This document shows, piece by piece, positions 1-7,108 of a DNA stretch of 18,238 bases (within the stretch, counting starts at the first letter, position 1; each line of letters starts with the position of its first letter). Below the pieces are notes generated by a model. It was not told the DNA's origin and did no database searches. It worked only from the letters and a program-made list of their open reading frames with translations. Source of the DNA: SABI01 sp963676605 (GTDB lineage: Bacteria; Spirochaetota; Spirochaetia; Sphaerochaetales; Sphaerochaetaceae); NCBI GenBank assembly GCA_963676605.2, contig CAXXSP010000019.1, positions 1 through 18,238 on the forward strand. The letters run 5' to 3'. Position numbers and translations under genes: made by a program.

Positions 1-849
1 GCTTCTCCAGGAACTCGATCACGTTGTGTATCTCGTCGACTGCGAGGGTCCTGCCCGAGACCGTGCTGCACTCCCCGGTGGTAAGGCTCCATAACCCTGC
101 CTCGGGTGTGAGCGGGGGGATCGGTGTCTCTGCCGAGGTCTCGGCAAGCTTCTTCCGGTTCCTCGAGATGTTCCGCTGGACGAGGTTATAGATATAATCG
201 AGGTTGATGACCCCGTTGAAGATGTCGCGGTTATGGGTCTGCTCGGGTGACTTGATCTGTGCGATCTTGGCGACGCAGGGGGTCACATAGAAGATCCCGA
301 ACTCCTCCGGGTCCATCCCGCGGTCGATGAGCTTCTTCCTGATGTACATGGCCGTGATCTCGACCGGCGGCCTGAGCAGGTTGATGTTCCGTACCAGGGT
401 CGGGTACTTGATCTGGATGAGTCGCACGACCGCCGGGCAGTAGGAGGAGATGACCGGTTTCTCATCAGCGTAGGTGCTGAACCGGTTCCCGATGGTCTTG
501 AGGATATCGACGCCGAACTCGGCCTCGTAGACCTCGTTGAACCCGATGTCCATCAGGGACTGGTAGATGTATCGTTCCGGGATGTCGTCGGCGAACTGGC
601 CGATGAAGACTGAGGGGAGGATGACGACCCGGTAGTTGTAGTCGAGGATCTTCTCGAAGTCATCCTGTTCCACGACGATGGCAGAGTAGGGACAGGCATC
701 CATGCACTGCCCGCAGTCGATGCACTTCTCGGGTTGGACATGGGCCTTCCCGTGGATGAGGCGGATCGCCTCGGTCGGGCAGTTTCTCATGCACCTGGTA
801 CAGCCCGGCAGATATCCTCCCTGACTGTCAGGACGTGGTGGGAGGTCAT
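1..849 (-). CDS. [FeFe]-hydrogenase large-subunit C-terminal-domain-like protein with N-terminal 2x[4Fe-4S] ferredoxin; frameshifted and running off the left edge
   Basis: This gene is read leftward from an ATG at 849-847 that overlaps the stop of the upstream ATPase gene by one base (TGATG), which points to translational coupling. Frame 1 encodes MTSHHVLTVREDICR and then hits a stop after 20 codons. One base later the reading continues as a ferredoxin, CTRCMRNCP then CIDCGQCMDACP, and stays open to base 1. Downstream lie SSYCPAVV and TPCVAKIAQIKSPE, which match the first two H-cluster-region motifs of [FeFe] hydrogenases in diverged form. The third motif would lie outside the window. Family knowledge: such proteins, often with a C-terminal PAS domain, occur with DRTGG and HATPase partners and are thought to sense redox state or H2 rather than act as bulk hydrogenases. 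The gene is either a genuine pseudogene or intact with a sequencing error. The family call is fairly firm; catalytic competence is unknown. Confidence 0.82.
804..806 (-). other. Apparent one-base deletion (frameshift site) in the hydrogenase-like gene
   Basis: On the minus strand the codons read GAT ATC TGC CGG GC-TGT ACC AGG TGC. The ferredoxin consensus C-x-x-C-x-x-C-x-x-x-C-P needs CRGCTRCMRNCP, which would take GGGG where only GGG is present (CCC at 804-806 on the plus strand). Restoring one G joins the N-terminus beginning at the coupled ATG to the open frame that follows. No ATG, GTG or TTG start was found in the second frame just upstream, so separate translation of the long part is not evident. 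Confidence 0.8.
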
Positions 850-1268
850 CACTCAGCTCCTGAGAAGGAGATGTGCATGGAGATGACCGTCCCCTCAGGC
901 GATGTGTCGATAGTGAGGTCATCGGTATTGTTCTTGATGTTCGGCAGTCCCATCCCTGCCCCGAACCCCATCTCCCGTACTTCAGGCGATGCGGTAGAAT
1001 AGCCCTCGGACATGGCAAGATCCACATCGGGGATGCCGGGCCCCCTATCGGCTACGGTGACCTTGATATGGTCTGGTTCGATCTCGCAGGAAACCGTCCC
1101 GCCGAGCGAGTGGGCGACGACATTCACCTCTGCCTCGTAGAGGGCCACGACGACCCGCTTGATGATCCTCGGAGGAATGTTCAACTGTTTCAGGAGACTC
1201 TTGATCTCACTCGAGGCCTGGCCTGCATGGGAGAAATCACCTGATGGTATGGCATACGTCTTCTTCAT
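849..1268 (-). CDS. RsbW/SpoIIAB-like ATP-binding protein (HATPase_c, anti-sigma-factor-type kinase fold)
   Basis: The 139-residue protein is a stand-alone GHKL ATPase domain. The N-box is ALYEAEVNVVAHS (residues 42-54, with N49 as likely Mg ligand), the G1 box is ADRGPGIPD (73-81), and the glycine-rich lid is GFGAGMGLPNIKN (101-113). There is no phospho-accepting histidine domain, signal peptide or membrane segment, so it is cytosolic and resembles anti-sigma kinases of the RsbW/SpoIIAB type. It is the middle gene of three: 14 nt follow the DRTGG gene, and its TGA overlaps the ATG of the hydrogenase-like gene by one base. In this context such ATPases accompany sensory hydrogenase-like proteins, so a role in signal relay is inferred. 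Its target is not visible here. Confidence 0.85.
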   Translation of the reverse strand: MKKTYAIPSGDFSHAGQASSEIKSLLKQLNIPPRIIKRVVVALYEAEVNVVAHSLGGTVSCEIEPDHIKVTVADRGPGIPDVDLAMSEGYSTASPEVREMGFGAGMGLPNIKNNTDDLTIDTSPEGTVISMHISFSGAE

Positions 1269-1282
1269 GAGTTCTTCTGATC

Positions 1283-1627
1283 CTAGTAGACAGGATTCAG
1301 CCCCGCATGGTGAAGGAGGTAGCTGGCACGGAACATGGAAAACTTCGTGGTCATGAGTACGATGCCGTTCTCCTCAGCCAGGCTGACCATCTGCGGGGTC
1401 GGGACCTTCCCGCGGACGAAGAGGATCTGTGATATATCGGACATCTCGGCGGTCCTGATCGACTGGATGTTCGACAAGCCCGTGATCAGCAGGATGTCAT
1501 CGTCGAGCAGGGTGAGTACCTCGCTCATGAGGTCGGAGGCAAACCCCAGCTGGACGGTCCGGTCAAGCTGCTCGCTGCCGCATACGGCAGTTCCGTCTAT
1601 GCAATCCAGTACTTCCTGTAAGGTCAT
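1283..1627 (-). CDS. DRTGG-domain protein
   Basis: This is a 114-residue cytosolic protein. SDLMSEVL (31-38) and ITGLSNIQSIRTAEMSDI (48-65) are recognisable DRTGG-fold segments, related to the regulatory domain found in some phosphotransacetylases and near CBS domains. The length fits a single stand-alone domain. The start at 1627 is supported by AGAGGAG about nine bases upstream and by a good promoter (1663-1691). It is the first gene of the leftward operon with the HATPase and the hydrogenase-like protein. This trio recurs in anaerobes that make [FeFe] hydrogenases. The biochemical role of the stand-alone domain is not established; ligand sensing is the usual guess. Confidence 0.8.
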   Translation of the reverse strand: MTLQEVLDCIDGTAVCGSEQLDRTVQLGFASDLMSEVLTLLDDDILLITGLSNIQSIRTAEMSDISQILFVRGKVPTPQMVSLAEENGIVLMTTKFSMFRASYLLHHAGLNPVY

Positions 1628-1662
1628 GATGGGTCTCCTCTCACCGTGGTTGATTACCCCCT

Positions 1663-1691
1663 ATTATCATAAGAATGGTCCAATACATCAA
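1663..1691 (-). promoter_or_regulatory. Sigma70-type promoter for the DRTGG / ATPase / hydrogenase-like operon
   Basis: Reading the minus strand, TTGATG (1691-1686) is followed by a 17-base spacer and GATAAT (1668-1663). This gives 4/6 and 5/6 matches to the consensus at ideal spacing. Transcription would start near 1656, about 28 bases before the ATG at 1627, leaving room for the AGAGGAG ribosome-binding site. Confidence 0.6.
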
Positions 1692-1700
1692 GAGATATCT

Positions 1701-1728
1701 TTTACCTGGAGCGGAAAATCGTTATATT
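1701..1728 (+). promoter_or_regulatory. Candidate promoter of the fumarase operon (would give a near-leaderless mRNA)
   Basis: TTTACC (1701-1706), a 16-base spacer and TATATT (1723-1728) match sigma70 boxes at 4/6 and 5/6. Initiation about seven bases downstream would fall at or next to the fumarase ATG at 1735. That agrees with the lack of a Shine-Dalgarno sequence close to that ATG. The near-palindrome AAGAGATATCTTTT (1690-1703) lies between this -35 box and that of the divergent promoter. Confidence 0.33.
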
Positions 1729-1734
1729 GACAGC

Positions 1735-2607
1735 ATGATGAGCAGGGAAATCAGTTCACGAATAGAAGAGGCGGTCTACCGGGGATTACGGGAAGCTGGT
1801 GTCGAGCTTGCCGGTGATGTCATGCAGGCCCTGCAGACCGCCGTAGAGCAGGAGGATCCTGCCGCCAGCGGGGCGGTGGTGCTGAAGCGTATCCTCGAGA
1901 ACCTCGATACCGCTAAGCGAACCCGCCTGCCGATGTGCCAGGACACCGGGATGGTGATGGCGTTCATCGACATCGGGGAGGACCTCTGCCTCCCGATCGG
2001 CAGGATCAAGATGGCAGTCGAGAAGGGAGCCGAGAGGGCCTATGAAGACGGCTCCTTCAGGAAGTCCGTTGTGGCCGAACCCGTCTTCGAACGGGTCAAC
2101 ACGGGGAACAACCTGCCGCTCATCTCCTATATCGAGTCTGTGCCGGGGAACACCATCTCCATACACCTCCTCATGAAAGGGTTCGGCAGTGAGAACTGCT
2201 CAGGCCTTGCCATGCTCAACCCGACCACCGGGGCTGCCGGGGTGGAGGAGGCGATCCTCTCGATCATCAAGAAGGCAGGCGGCAAGCCCTGTCCCCCCAT
2301 CGTCGTGGGCGTGGGGATCGGGGGTACGTCCGACCGGGCAGCCCTCCTGTCAAAACGGGCACTGCTGCGTGAGATCGGCTCATCCAACCCGGACGAGCGG
2401 TATGCCGAACTTGAGCGATCAGTCCTGGAAAAGGTCCAGGGGATCGGGATCGGGTCAGGAGGCCTGGGAGGGAAGATCACTGCCCTGGGCCTGATGATCG
2501 AAGAAGAGGCCACCCATATAGCAGGGCTGCCGGTAGCTGTGAGTATCAACTGCTGGGCGGACCGGAAGGTTCATATAGAGATCGACAGCGAGGGGAATAC
2601 CATATGA
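1735..2607 (+). CDS. Class I (Fe-S) fumarate hydratase, alpha subunit / TtdA-type
   Basis: This is the N-terminal-domain subunit of the two-subunit, oxygen-sensitive fumarase that interconverts fumarate and malate. From the ATG at 1735 it is 290 residues, the usual size. The diagnostic segments are RLPMCQDTG (C68), KGFGSENCSGLAML (148-161), CPPIVVGVGIGGT (C186) and INCWADR (C273). C68, C186 and C273 are the likely three cysteine ligands of the [4Fe-4S] cluster. The reading frame stays open upstream to an ATG at 1675, but the added 20 residues do not look like the family N-terminus. MMSREISSRIEEAV does, so 1735 (or the adjacent ATG at 1738) is preferred. The TGA overlaps the beta-subunit ATG by four bases. 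L(+)-tartrate dehydratase belongs to the same family and cannot be excluded from sequence alone. Confidence 0.92.
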   Translation: MMSREISSRIEEAVYRGLREAGVELAGDVMQALQTAVEQEDPAASGAVVLKRILENLDTAKRTRLPMCQDTGMVMAFIDIGEDLCLPIGRIKMAVEKGAERAYEDGSFRKSVVAEPVFERVNTGNNLPLISYIESVPGNTISIHLLMKGFGSENCSGLAMLNPTTGAAGVEEAILSIIKKAGGKPCPPIVVGVGIGGTSDRAALLSKRALLREIGSSNPDERYAELERSVLEKVQGIGIGSGGLGGKITALGLMIEEEATHIAGLPVAVSINCWADRKVHIEIDSEGNTI

Positions 2608-3137
2608 GATATGATCTGAGGCTGCCTCTGGATCCGGAAGCCGTCAAAGAGTTGAGAGTAGGTGATGAGGTCTCATTGACTGGCGATATGCTCGTAGGAC
2701 GGGACCAGGTCCACCTGAGGCTGACGACCCTGATGAAGGAAGGCAAAGACCTCCCGGTCGACCTGGCCGGGGAGACGATCTTCTACATGGGGCCGGCCCC
2801 GGCCCCGGAAGGCTTCGTGATTGGCTCCTGCGGTCCCACCACCTCAGCGAGGATGGACCCCTTCGCGCCGATGCTCCTCGAGGGTGGGCTGCTGGCGATG
2901 ATCGGGAAAGGCCCGAGGTCTGCCGAGGTCTTGAAGGCGGTAGAACGGAACCAGGCTGTCTACTTCACTGCTTTCGGCGGCTGCGGCGCACTCTATGCCG
3001 ACTGCGTCGAGGCAGTAGAGCTGATCGCATTCGAGGATCTCGGCCCTGAAGCACTCTACCGCCTCACGGTGAAGGACTTTCCCGTCATCGTCGCGATGGA
3101 TGCCGCAGGCGGCTCGGTCTACCGGGACTACACCTGA
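2604..3137 (+). CDS. Class I fumarate hydratase, beta subunit / TtdB-type
   Basis: The 177-residue protein is the C-terminal-domain partner of the alpha subunit and supplies part of the substrate pocket. GPTTSARMD (78-86), the glycine-rich FGGCGALYADCV (124-135) and the conserved GPEA (148-151) identify it. Length and motif order match the separate beta subunits of anaerobes, in contrast to the fused FumA/FumB of enterobacteria. It starts in an ATGA overlap with the alpha gene, so a 1:1 translationally coupled dimer is expected. I see no clear hairpin terminator after it; 125 bases separate it from the next gene. Function could be fumarase or tartrate dehydratase; a fumarase role in a partial TCA or fumarate-forming pathway is favoured. 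Confidence 0.92.
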   Translation: MRYDLRLPLDPEAVKELRVGDEVSLTGDMLVGRDQVHLRLTTLMKEGKDLPVDLAGETIFYMGPAPAPEGFVIGSCGPTTSARMDPFAPMLLEGGLLAMIGKGPRSAEVLKAVERNQAVYFTAFGGCGALYADCVEAVELIAFEDLGPEALYRLTVKDFPVIVAMDAAGGSVYRDYT

Positions 3138-3212
3138 GCAGCTCTCCTTTGTAACCAGAATGTAAAACCATAATCCGTCTCTTGATTTCACCTTTCCTTT
3201 TATAGGGTATCT

Positions 3213-3221
3213 TGTTATATT
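3213..3221 (+). promoter_or_regulatory. Candidate extended -10 promoter of the FKBP isomerase gene
   Basis: TGTTATATT contains TATATT (3216-3221, 5/6) with the extended-10 TG one base upstream. No convincing -35 box is seen 17 bases upstream, which extended-10 promoters tolerate. The start would be near 3228, giving a leader of about 34 bases that holds AAGGAAGG ahead of the ATG at 3263. Confidence 0.38.
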
Positions 3222-3262
3222 TGATACTTGAGTACTTATACAGCTAGAAAGGAAGGACCTTT

Positions 3263-4036
3263 ATGAAACGGATTCTTGGATTATGTATGGCATTCCTGCT
3301 TATCTCAACCCTGGTGTTTGCCGGTGGGGATAAGGAGAAGAGTGCTTTGGAAGAGGCTGCACAAGCAGAGAACCAGGTAGTGATAGAGACTCCCGTCGGT
3401 ACCCTTGATGCGCCTGAAGAGCTGATCGACCGGTTTAGCTATGCATTCGGATATCTCTTCACCCAGAGCTATATGGCAGACGGTGTCGAGTTCAACGCGG
3501 ACTACTTCACCCAGGGCATGAGGGAAGCGATCGCCGGCAACGCAGGCATCTATTCCCAGGATGAGATCAACTCGATCCTCATGGAGTACCAGACGGTGCT
3601 CATGGAGCAGGAGCAGGCTGCACAGGCAGAGATCTCAGCAGCCAACCTCGAAGAGGCTGAGACATTCCTCGCTACCAACAAGACCCGGGCAGGAGTCATC
3701 ACGACAGACAGCGGTCTCCAGTATGAGGTCGTCGTCGAGGGTGACGGTGCGAAACCGACAGCCGACGATGTCGTCACCGTCCATTACAAGGGTTCGTTCC
3801 TTGACGGTAACGTCTTCGAGAGTTCCTATGACAGCGGCACTCCCGCGACCTTCGCACTCGGCGGCGTGATTGACGGCTGGGTAGAGGGTGTACAGCTGAT
3901 GTCGGTAGGAAGTAAGTACCGATTCTTCCTCCATCCTGATCTTGCCTACGGTGAGATGGGTTCAGCCCCAGTCATCGGACCGAGCCAGCTGCTGATCTTC
4001 GAGGTCGAGCTGCTCAGTATCGGGGACGGCGAGTAA
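3263..4036 (+). CDS. Exported FKBP-type peptidyl-prolyl cis-trans isomerase (FkpA/Mip-like)
   Basis: The 257-residue protein has a signal peptide of about 20 residues (ILGLCMAFLLISTLVFA). It then has a helical FKBP-N dimerisation segment (about 50-145) and a C-terminal FKBP domain (about 165-254). Active-site-type residues are present: Y175 in VHYKGSFLDG, F185 and D190 in VFESSYD, V202-I203 and W206 in GGVIDGWVEGV, Y229 in LAYGE and F246 near the end. It should isomerise Xaa-Pro bonds and chaperone proteins in the periplasm. The isoleucine/threonine region before residue 20 has no lipobox cysteine, so a soluble exported form is more likely than a lipoprotein. AAGGAAGG supports the ATG at 3263. 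It is monocistronic, with its own promoter and a strong terminator, and lies upstream of an outer-membrane protein gene, a plausible client. Confidence 0.93.
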   Translation: MKRILGLCMAFLLISTLVFAGGDKEKSALEEAAQAENQVVIETPVGTLDAPEELIDRFSYAFGYLFTQSYMADGVEFNADYFTQGMREAIAGNAGIYSQDEINSILMEYQTVLMEQEQAAQAEISAANLEEAETFLATNKTRAGVITTDSGLQYEVVVEGDGAKPTADDVVTVHYKGSFLDGNVFESSYDSGTPATFALGGVIDGWVEGVQLMSVGSKYRFFLHPDLAYGEMGSAPVIGPSQLLIFEVELLSIGDGE

Positions 4037-4061
4037 TACATTTCTTTTTTAGGAAACAAAG

Positions 4062-4089
4062 AAAGGGGTCAGAAATGACCTCTTTTTTT
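4062..4089 (+). terminator. Rho-independent terminator of the FKBP gene
   Basis: AAAGGGGTCA (4062-4071) and TGACCTCTTT (4076-4085) form a 10-bp stem with one G-U pair and a GAAA tetraloop. It runs into a T tract (4083-4089) and starts 25 bases after the stop codon. Confidence 0.9.
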
Positions 4090-4141
4090 AACTTGCAGTA
4101 AGAAAAAATCCAATAAGCTCTCCAGTAGTCCGTGATAACGG

Positions 4142-4170
4142 TTGAAACACACGGTGTGAACCAGTAGTAT
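4142..4170 (+). promoter_or_regulatory. Sigma70-type promoter with an inverted repeat in its spacer, for the outer-membrane protein gene
   Basis: TTGAAA (4142-4147, 5/6), a 17-base spacer and TAGTAT (4165-4170, 4/6) make a good promoter. The spacer holds the inverted repeat CACAC-G-GTGTG (4148-4158). The direct repeat CCAGTAGT occurs at 4122-4129 and again at 4161-4168, the second copy overlapping the -10 box. Transcription would start near 4177, about 40 bases before the ATG at 4217. Confidence 0.5.
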
Positions 4171-4216
4171 GGTCAGGAAATGAGTGAGGGGTTACACGTG
4201 TGTGGTGGGGAGAATT

Positions 4217-5881
4217 ATGAAAAAGTCTTATGTATTCTGTATGCTGATCCTGGTACTGTTCCTCTACAGTGGAACACTTTTTGCTGAGAACCTGCAGAGT
4301 ATCATCCCACTTGATGAGAGCGTCTATGCTGATATGGACTCCCTGTTCATCGCGGGAGGCAGGGCCTTGCCCTCCACATCACGACCCTGGTCCTACGGGG
4401 AAGCCCAGAACCTGTTTGAGCTGATCCCGGAACAGCGCATACACGGGGCCTACAAAAATCTGTATGAGGATTTACGGGAACGGGTCTATGACACTGACCT
4501 TCGGTTCCCTGTAGAGGACGGCTACCAGCTCGGGCTTGGTCTCGACCTCTACGGAGAGGCCTATTACCATACGAACGCCACTGACTTCATCCTGGAGGAT
4601 GACTGGGTCTTCGGTTATGAGGATCGGGCTCCCGTCATAAAGGCTTATATCGAGCTGGGGCTCCATGACTGGTTCTACACATACTCCGAGATGGAGTATG
4701 CGAAGGCTCTGTTCGCTGCGGAAGACACCGAGATCGGAGATACCCTGCAGAACCTGACGGCCTCCTACCTCTACAAGGACACCTTCAGCACGAACTATTT
4801 CGACCTGCAGTATATAAACTTCGAGACACCGTACCGGGCGTTCATCTCTGCCGGTGGTGATGGTTGGAACCTGCAGTTCGGCCGTGACATGTTCTCCTGG
4901 GGTCCCGGGCAGACCGGGAACTTCGCGATAAGCGACAACCTCGACTACTATGATGCCCTGCGGTTCGTCTCCTACCACGACCACTTCAAGTATGAGATCC
5001 TCTATGCATTCTTCGATGAACCTATTGAGACTCTAGAGAATAATGAGGAATTGTTCGAATACATGAACATGTACCTGGCCCACCGGATCGAGTTCACCCC
5101 TCTGGACTGGCTCAGCTTTGCCCTCTCGGAGAATGTCATGTACAAGCAGTCATTCATCGACATCAAGTACCTGAACCCGGCTTACATCTTCCACAACCTC
5201 AACAACCGGAGCATGTTCAATGCGCTTGCCTATGCCGAGCTCAATGCTGCGGTTACCCCGGGGTTGAACCTCTACGCCCAGTTCGCGATCGACCAGGCAC
5301 GAGCTCCGCTTGAAGACTCATCCCAGCCGGGCTCCTTCGCCTATATGCTTGGAGGGACCCAGACAGGAAGTGCCGGTAACGGGATCCTGACGACGAACCT
5401 GGAGTTCGCCTATACTGATCCCTATATGTACCTTCGAGACAAGGTGGAGTTCAAGGTCTACCAGAGGCATTTCGCGATCGGTCAGACGATCGACTACCTC
5501 TCACCCCATATAGACTTCCTCGGGTATCCCTACGGCTGTGATGCGATCGTGGGGCAGCTCTCGACCGAGTATCGTCTGCCGGGCATAGGCTCTTTCTCCG
5601 CCTCCCTCTTCGGGATGCTCCATGGGGACAAGGACATAAACACGGTAGTTGAATTCTTCGGGGATTATGAGGACGTGTCCTTCGCACCCAGCGGTGATAC
5701 TATCAGCCAAACGGTCATTGCCTCGACGGCTGGTGAACTTGAACTGCCTGCACTCGAGGCGATCGGTCTATGGTACCAGGTAGATTGGCTTAGCCGGAGA
5801 GACTATACAAAGAGTACGGAAGCCTATACTGACTGGGAGCAGGACCTCCAGTGCAGTGTGGGGGCTTCCATCTCTCTGTAA
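4217..5881 (+). CDS. Outer-membrane beta-barrel-like protein, Wzi-related architecture
   Basis: From the ATG at 4217 the protein has 554 residues. A signal peptide (MKKSYVFCMLILVLFLYSG, cut near FA-EN at 23-24) is followed by LDESVYADMDSLFIAGG and RPWSYGEAQNLFEL. Long stretches of alternating hydrophobic and aromatic residues then suggest a barrel. GRDMFSWGPGQTGNFAISDN (223-241) resembles the GR-x-RWGPG-x-NG-LLLS element of Wzi-type capsule-assembly proteins. The open frame reaches a GTG at 4184, but the signal peptide and GGAG at 4209-4212 (a short, 4-base gap) favour 4217. A paralogue lies at 17554-18238. It could bind or export surface polysaccharide; that role is inferred. No hairpin with a T tract follows it. 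Confidence 0.75.
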   Translation: MKKSYVFCMLILVLFLYSGTLFAENLQSIIPLDESVYADMDSLFIAGGRALPSTSRPWSYGEAQNLFELIPEQRIHGAYKNLYEDLRERVYDTDLRFPVEDGYQLGLGLDLYGEAYYHTNATDFILEDDWVFGYEDRAPVIKAYIELGLHDWFYTYSEMEYAKALFAAEDTEIGDTLQNLTASYLYKDTFSTNYFDLQYINFETPYRAFISAGGDGWNLQFGRDMFSWGPGQTGNFAISDNLDYYDALRFVSYHDHFKYEILYAFFDEPIETLENNEELFEYMNMYLAHRIEFTPLDWLSFALSENVMYKQSFIDIKYLNPAYIFHNLNNRSMFNALAYAELNAAVTPGLNLYAQFAIDQARAPLEDSSQPGSFAYMLGGTQTGSAGNGILTTNLEFAYTDPYMYLRDKVEFKVYQRHFAIGQTIDYLSPHIDFLGYPYGCDAIVGQLSTEYRLPGIGSFSASLFGMLHGDKDINTVVEFFGDYEDVSFAPSGDTISQTVIASTAGELELPALEAIGLWYQVDWLSRRDYTKSTEAYTDWEQDLQCSVGASISL

Positions 5882-5953
5882 CTTCATACATGACGAAGCC
5901 CTGCTCAACAGACTCCTCGAAGATCGCGTTCAAATCATTTCATTGATCAGGTA

Positions 5954-6904
5954 TCAATCAGCCAGAGTATCCTGAAGTCCCTGGATGGCATTCACGCTCA
6001 ATCCTGTGATATCAGCGATATCAGGGAGAGACATCCCCTTAACCAGCATACGTTTTGCTGTCGCTTCCTTCTCTTCTTCCTTGCCTTCAGCTTTTCCTTT
6101 AGCCAGGTATGTAGTAGCAGTGTCCTCTACGAGTGCCGCCTCACGGGCAGCTTCATCGAGTTCCGCCATACTCTTCCGGACATATGCATACCGGAGCTCT
6201 TCATCCGCACTTACCTGTACCATCTGCTTCATCGCCTCCTCGAAGATCCTGTTCTGATGGGAGAGTTCTTCCAGCCCTTCCAAGTCTTCAGCCCTGAAGA
6301 ACCTCGTCCACTGATCCCTCAGGCTTTCGGGATCATCATGGTCCATACGCTTAAGTTCCACGAAGACCATCTCCATGAGGTCCGTGAACTCTGCTTTCGT
6401 CTCCCGGTCATGGAAGGTTATGTGCCGTATATAGGACCTGGTCGTATCCGGCTTCTCTTCGTAGTTCTCTCCGTCCTTATCTTCTTCCGTCTCTATCAGA
6501 TTATAGCACAGAAAGTTGAGAGTTATGGCCTTGCCGAAATCGGCAGGCCGCTTTCGGCAGTCTCCCCTCTTGATCTGGCTTGAGTAGAGGCGGGCAAGGT
6601 AATGCAGGCTGCGGGGAATGATGTCAAACTCATTGCGGACCTGGATCTCGACATCGATGTGTTCGTTGCCTGCGGTCTTGACCCGCAAATCAAGGCGGAA
6701 GAGCTTGTCATCGGGGTAATCTCGCTCCTTTTCCGTAGTCATGATCGTGATGTCCTCCGGGCTCTTCGCGGAGATGTCGAGGTAGGCAGTGAGCAGGGAG
6801 AGCAGCAGGTCCTTGTTCTCCTCTTTGGTGAAGATCGCCTTGAAGACGATGTCACTGGTTAGCGGCAGCAAGGTGCTGTTCCCGTACTTTATCTCTTTAA
6901 ACAT
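5954..6904 (-). CDS. Rpn family recombination-promoting nuclease / PD-(D/E)XK nuclease family transposase-like protein
   Basis: The protein is 316 residues from the ATG at 6904. The N-terminus LLPLTSDIVFKAIF is the family's entry motif. The nuclease core is LDLRVKT (D72) followed by DVEIQV (E86-I87-Q88), a PD-(D/E)XK variant with Q in the usual K position, as is normal for Rpn proteins. A charged helical tail (AKGKAEGKEEEKEATAKRM) leads to a small helix-turn-helix-like end (SLPDIADITGLSVNAI, about 295-310). The frame is open to 7012, but AGGAGG seven bases before 6904 and the family N-terminus decide the start. Family knowledge: Rpn proteins are DNA endonucleases that promote recA-independent recombination in E. 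coli and are often multicopy in spirochaetes. No inverted repeats or target-site duplications of a transposon were found around it. It stands alone, convergent with the outer-membrane protein gene. Confidence 0.88.
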   Translation of the reverse strand: MFKEIKYGNSTLLPLTSDIVFKAIFTKEENKDLLLSLLTAYLDISAKSPEDITIMTTEKERDYPDDKLFRLDLRVKTAGNEHIDVEIQVRNEFDIIPRSLHYLARLYSSQIKRGDCRKRPADFGKAITLNFLCYNLIETEEDKDGENYEEKPDTTRSYIRHITFHDRETKAEFTDLMEMVFVELKRMDHDDPESLRDQWTRFFRAEDLEGLEELSHQNRIFEEAMKQMVQVSADEELRYAYVRKSMAELDEAAREAALVEDTATTYLAKGKAEGKEEEKEATAKRMLVKGMSLPDIADITGLSVNAIQGLQDTLAD

Positions 6905-6911
6905 GCGGGTT

Positions 6912-6917
6912 CCTCCT
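6912..6917 (-). promoter_or_regulatory. Shine-Dalgarno sequence deciding the Rpn gene start
   Basis: AGGAGG on the minus strand lies seven bases before the ATG at 6904, whereas the upstream in-frame ATG at 7012 has no matched family sequence behind it. This fixes the protein start at MFKEIKYGN. Confidence 0.75.
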
Positions 6918-7027
6918 GTGTTCGTATAGCTACTACAAACAGGATTCAGGTCGATTTGATGTAAAAACATGCTGCGATCGATGAAAAAACCTGACAGTCT
7001 TTCCTCCCACACCAGTAAGGATCAGTG

Positions 7028-7108
7028 TGTAATTGTACTTGCTTGTTCCTCATTTTTGGAAAATTGTGTGCATCACAGTATGGAAGAGTATTATGGTTTA
7101 CAATTACA
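7028..7108. repeat. Pair of 10-bp inverted repeats in the Rpn / sensor-kinase divergent region
   Basis: TGTAATTGTA (7028-7037) and its exact reverse complement TACAATTACA (7099-7108) are separated by 61 bases. The right arm sits 23 bases before the kinase ATG, next to a TATTAT (7089-7094) that could be a -10 box. The arms might be operator half-sites or a long-range RNA stem. The region is AT-rich, so chance is possible. Confidence 0.4.

Noticed and set aside
283..741. Short minus-strand open frames rich in Arg, Ser and Thr near the left edge
   Set aside because: They are out of frame with the ferredoxin/hydrogenase-like reading, which stays open through the whole stretch and carries clear cysteine motifs.
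1675..1734. Upstream start (ATG at 1675) for the fumarase alpha subunit
   Set aside because: The extra 20 residues do not resemble the family N-terminus, and the stretch contains the candidate promoter boxes for the gene.
4184..4216. GTG start at 4184 for the outer-membrane protein
   Set aside because: It would put 11 residues before a normal signal peptide; the ATG at 4217 begins that peptide directly and has GGAG upstream.
5942..5958. ATTGAT-CAGGT-ATCAAT as a bidirectional terminator between the outer-membrane and Rpn genes
   Set aside because: The stem is only 6 bp, AT-rich, overlaps the Rpn stop codon and has no T tract on either side.
5954..6904. Rpn gene as part of an insertion sequence
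   Set aside because: No terminal inverted repeats, direct target duplications or companion genes were seen; Rpn-family genes are commonly stand-alone.
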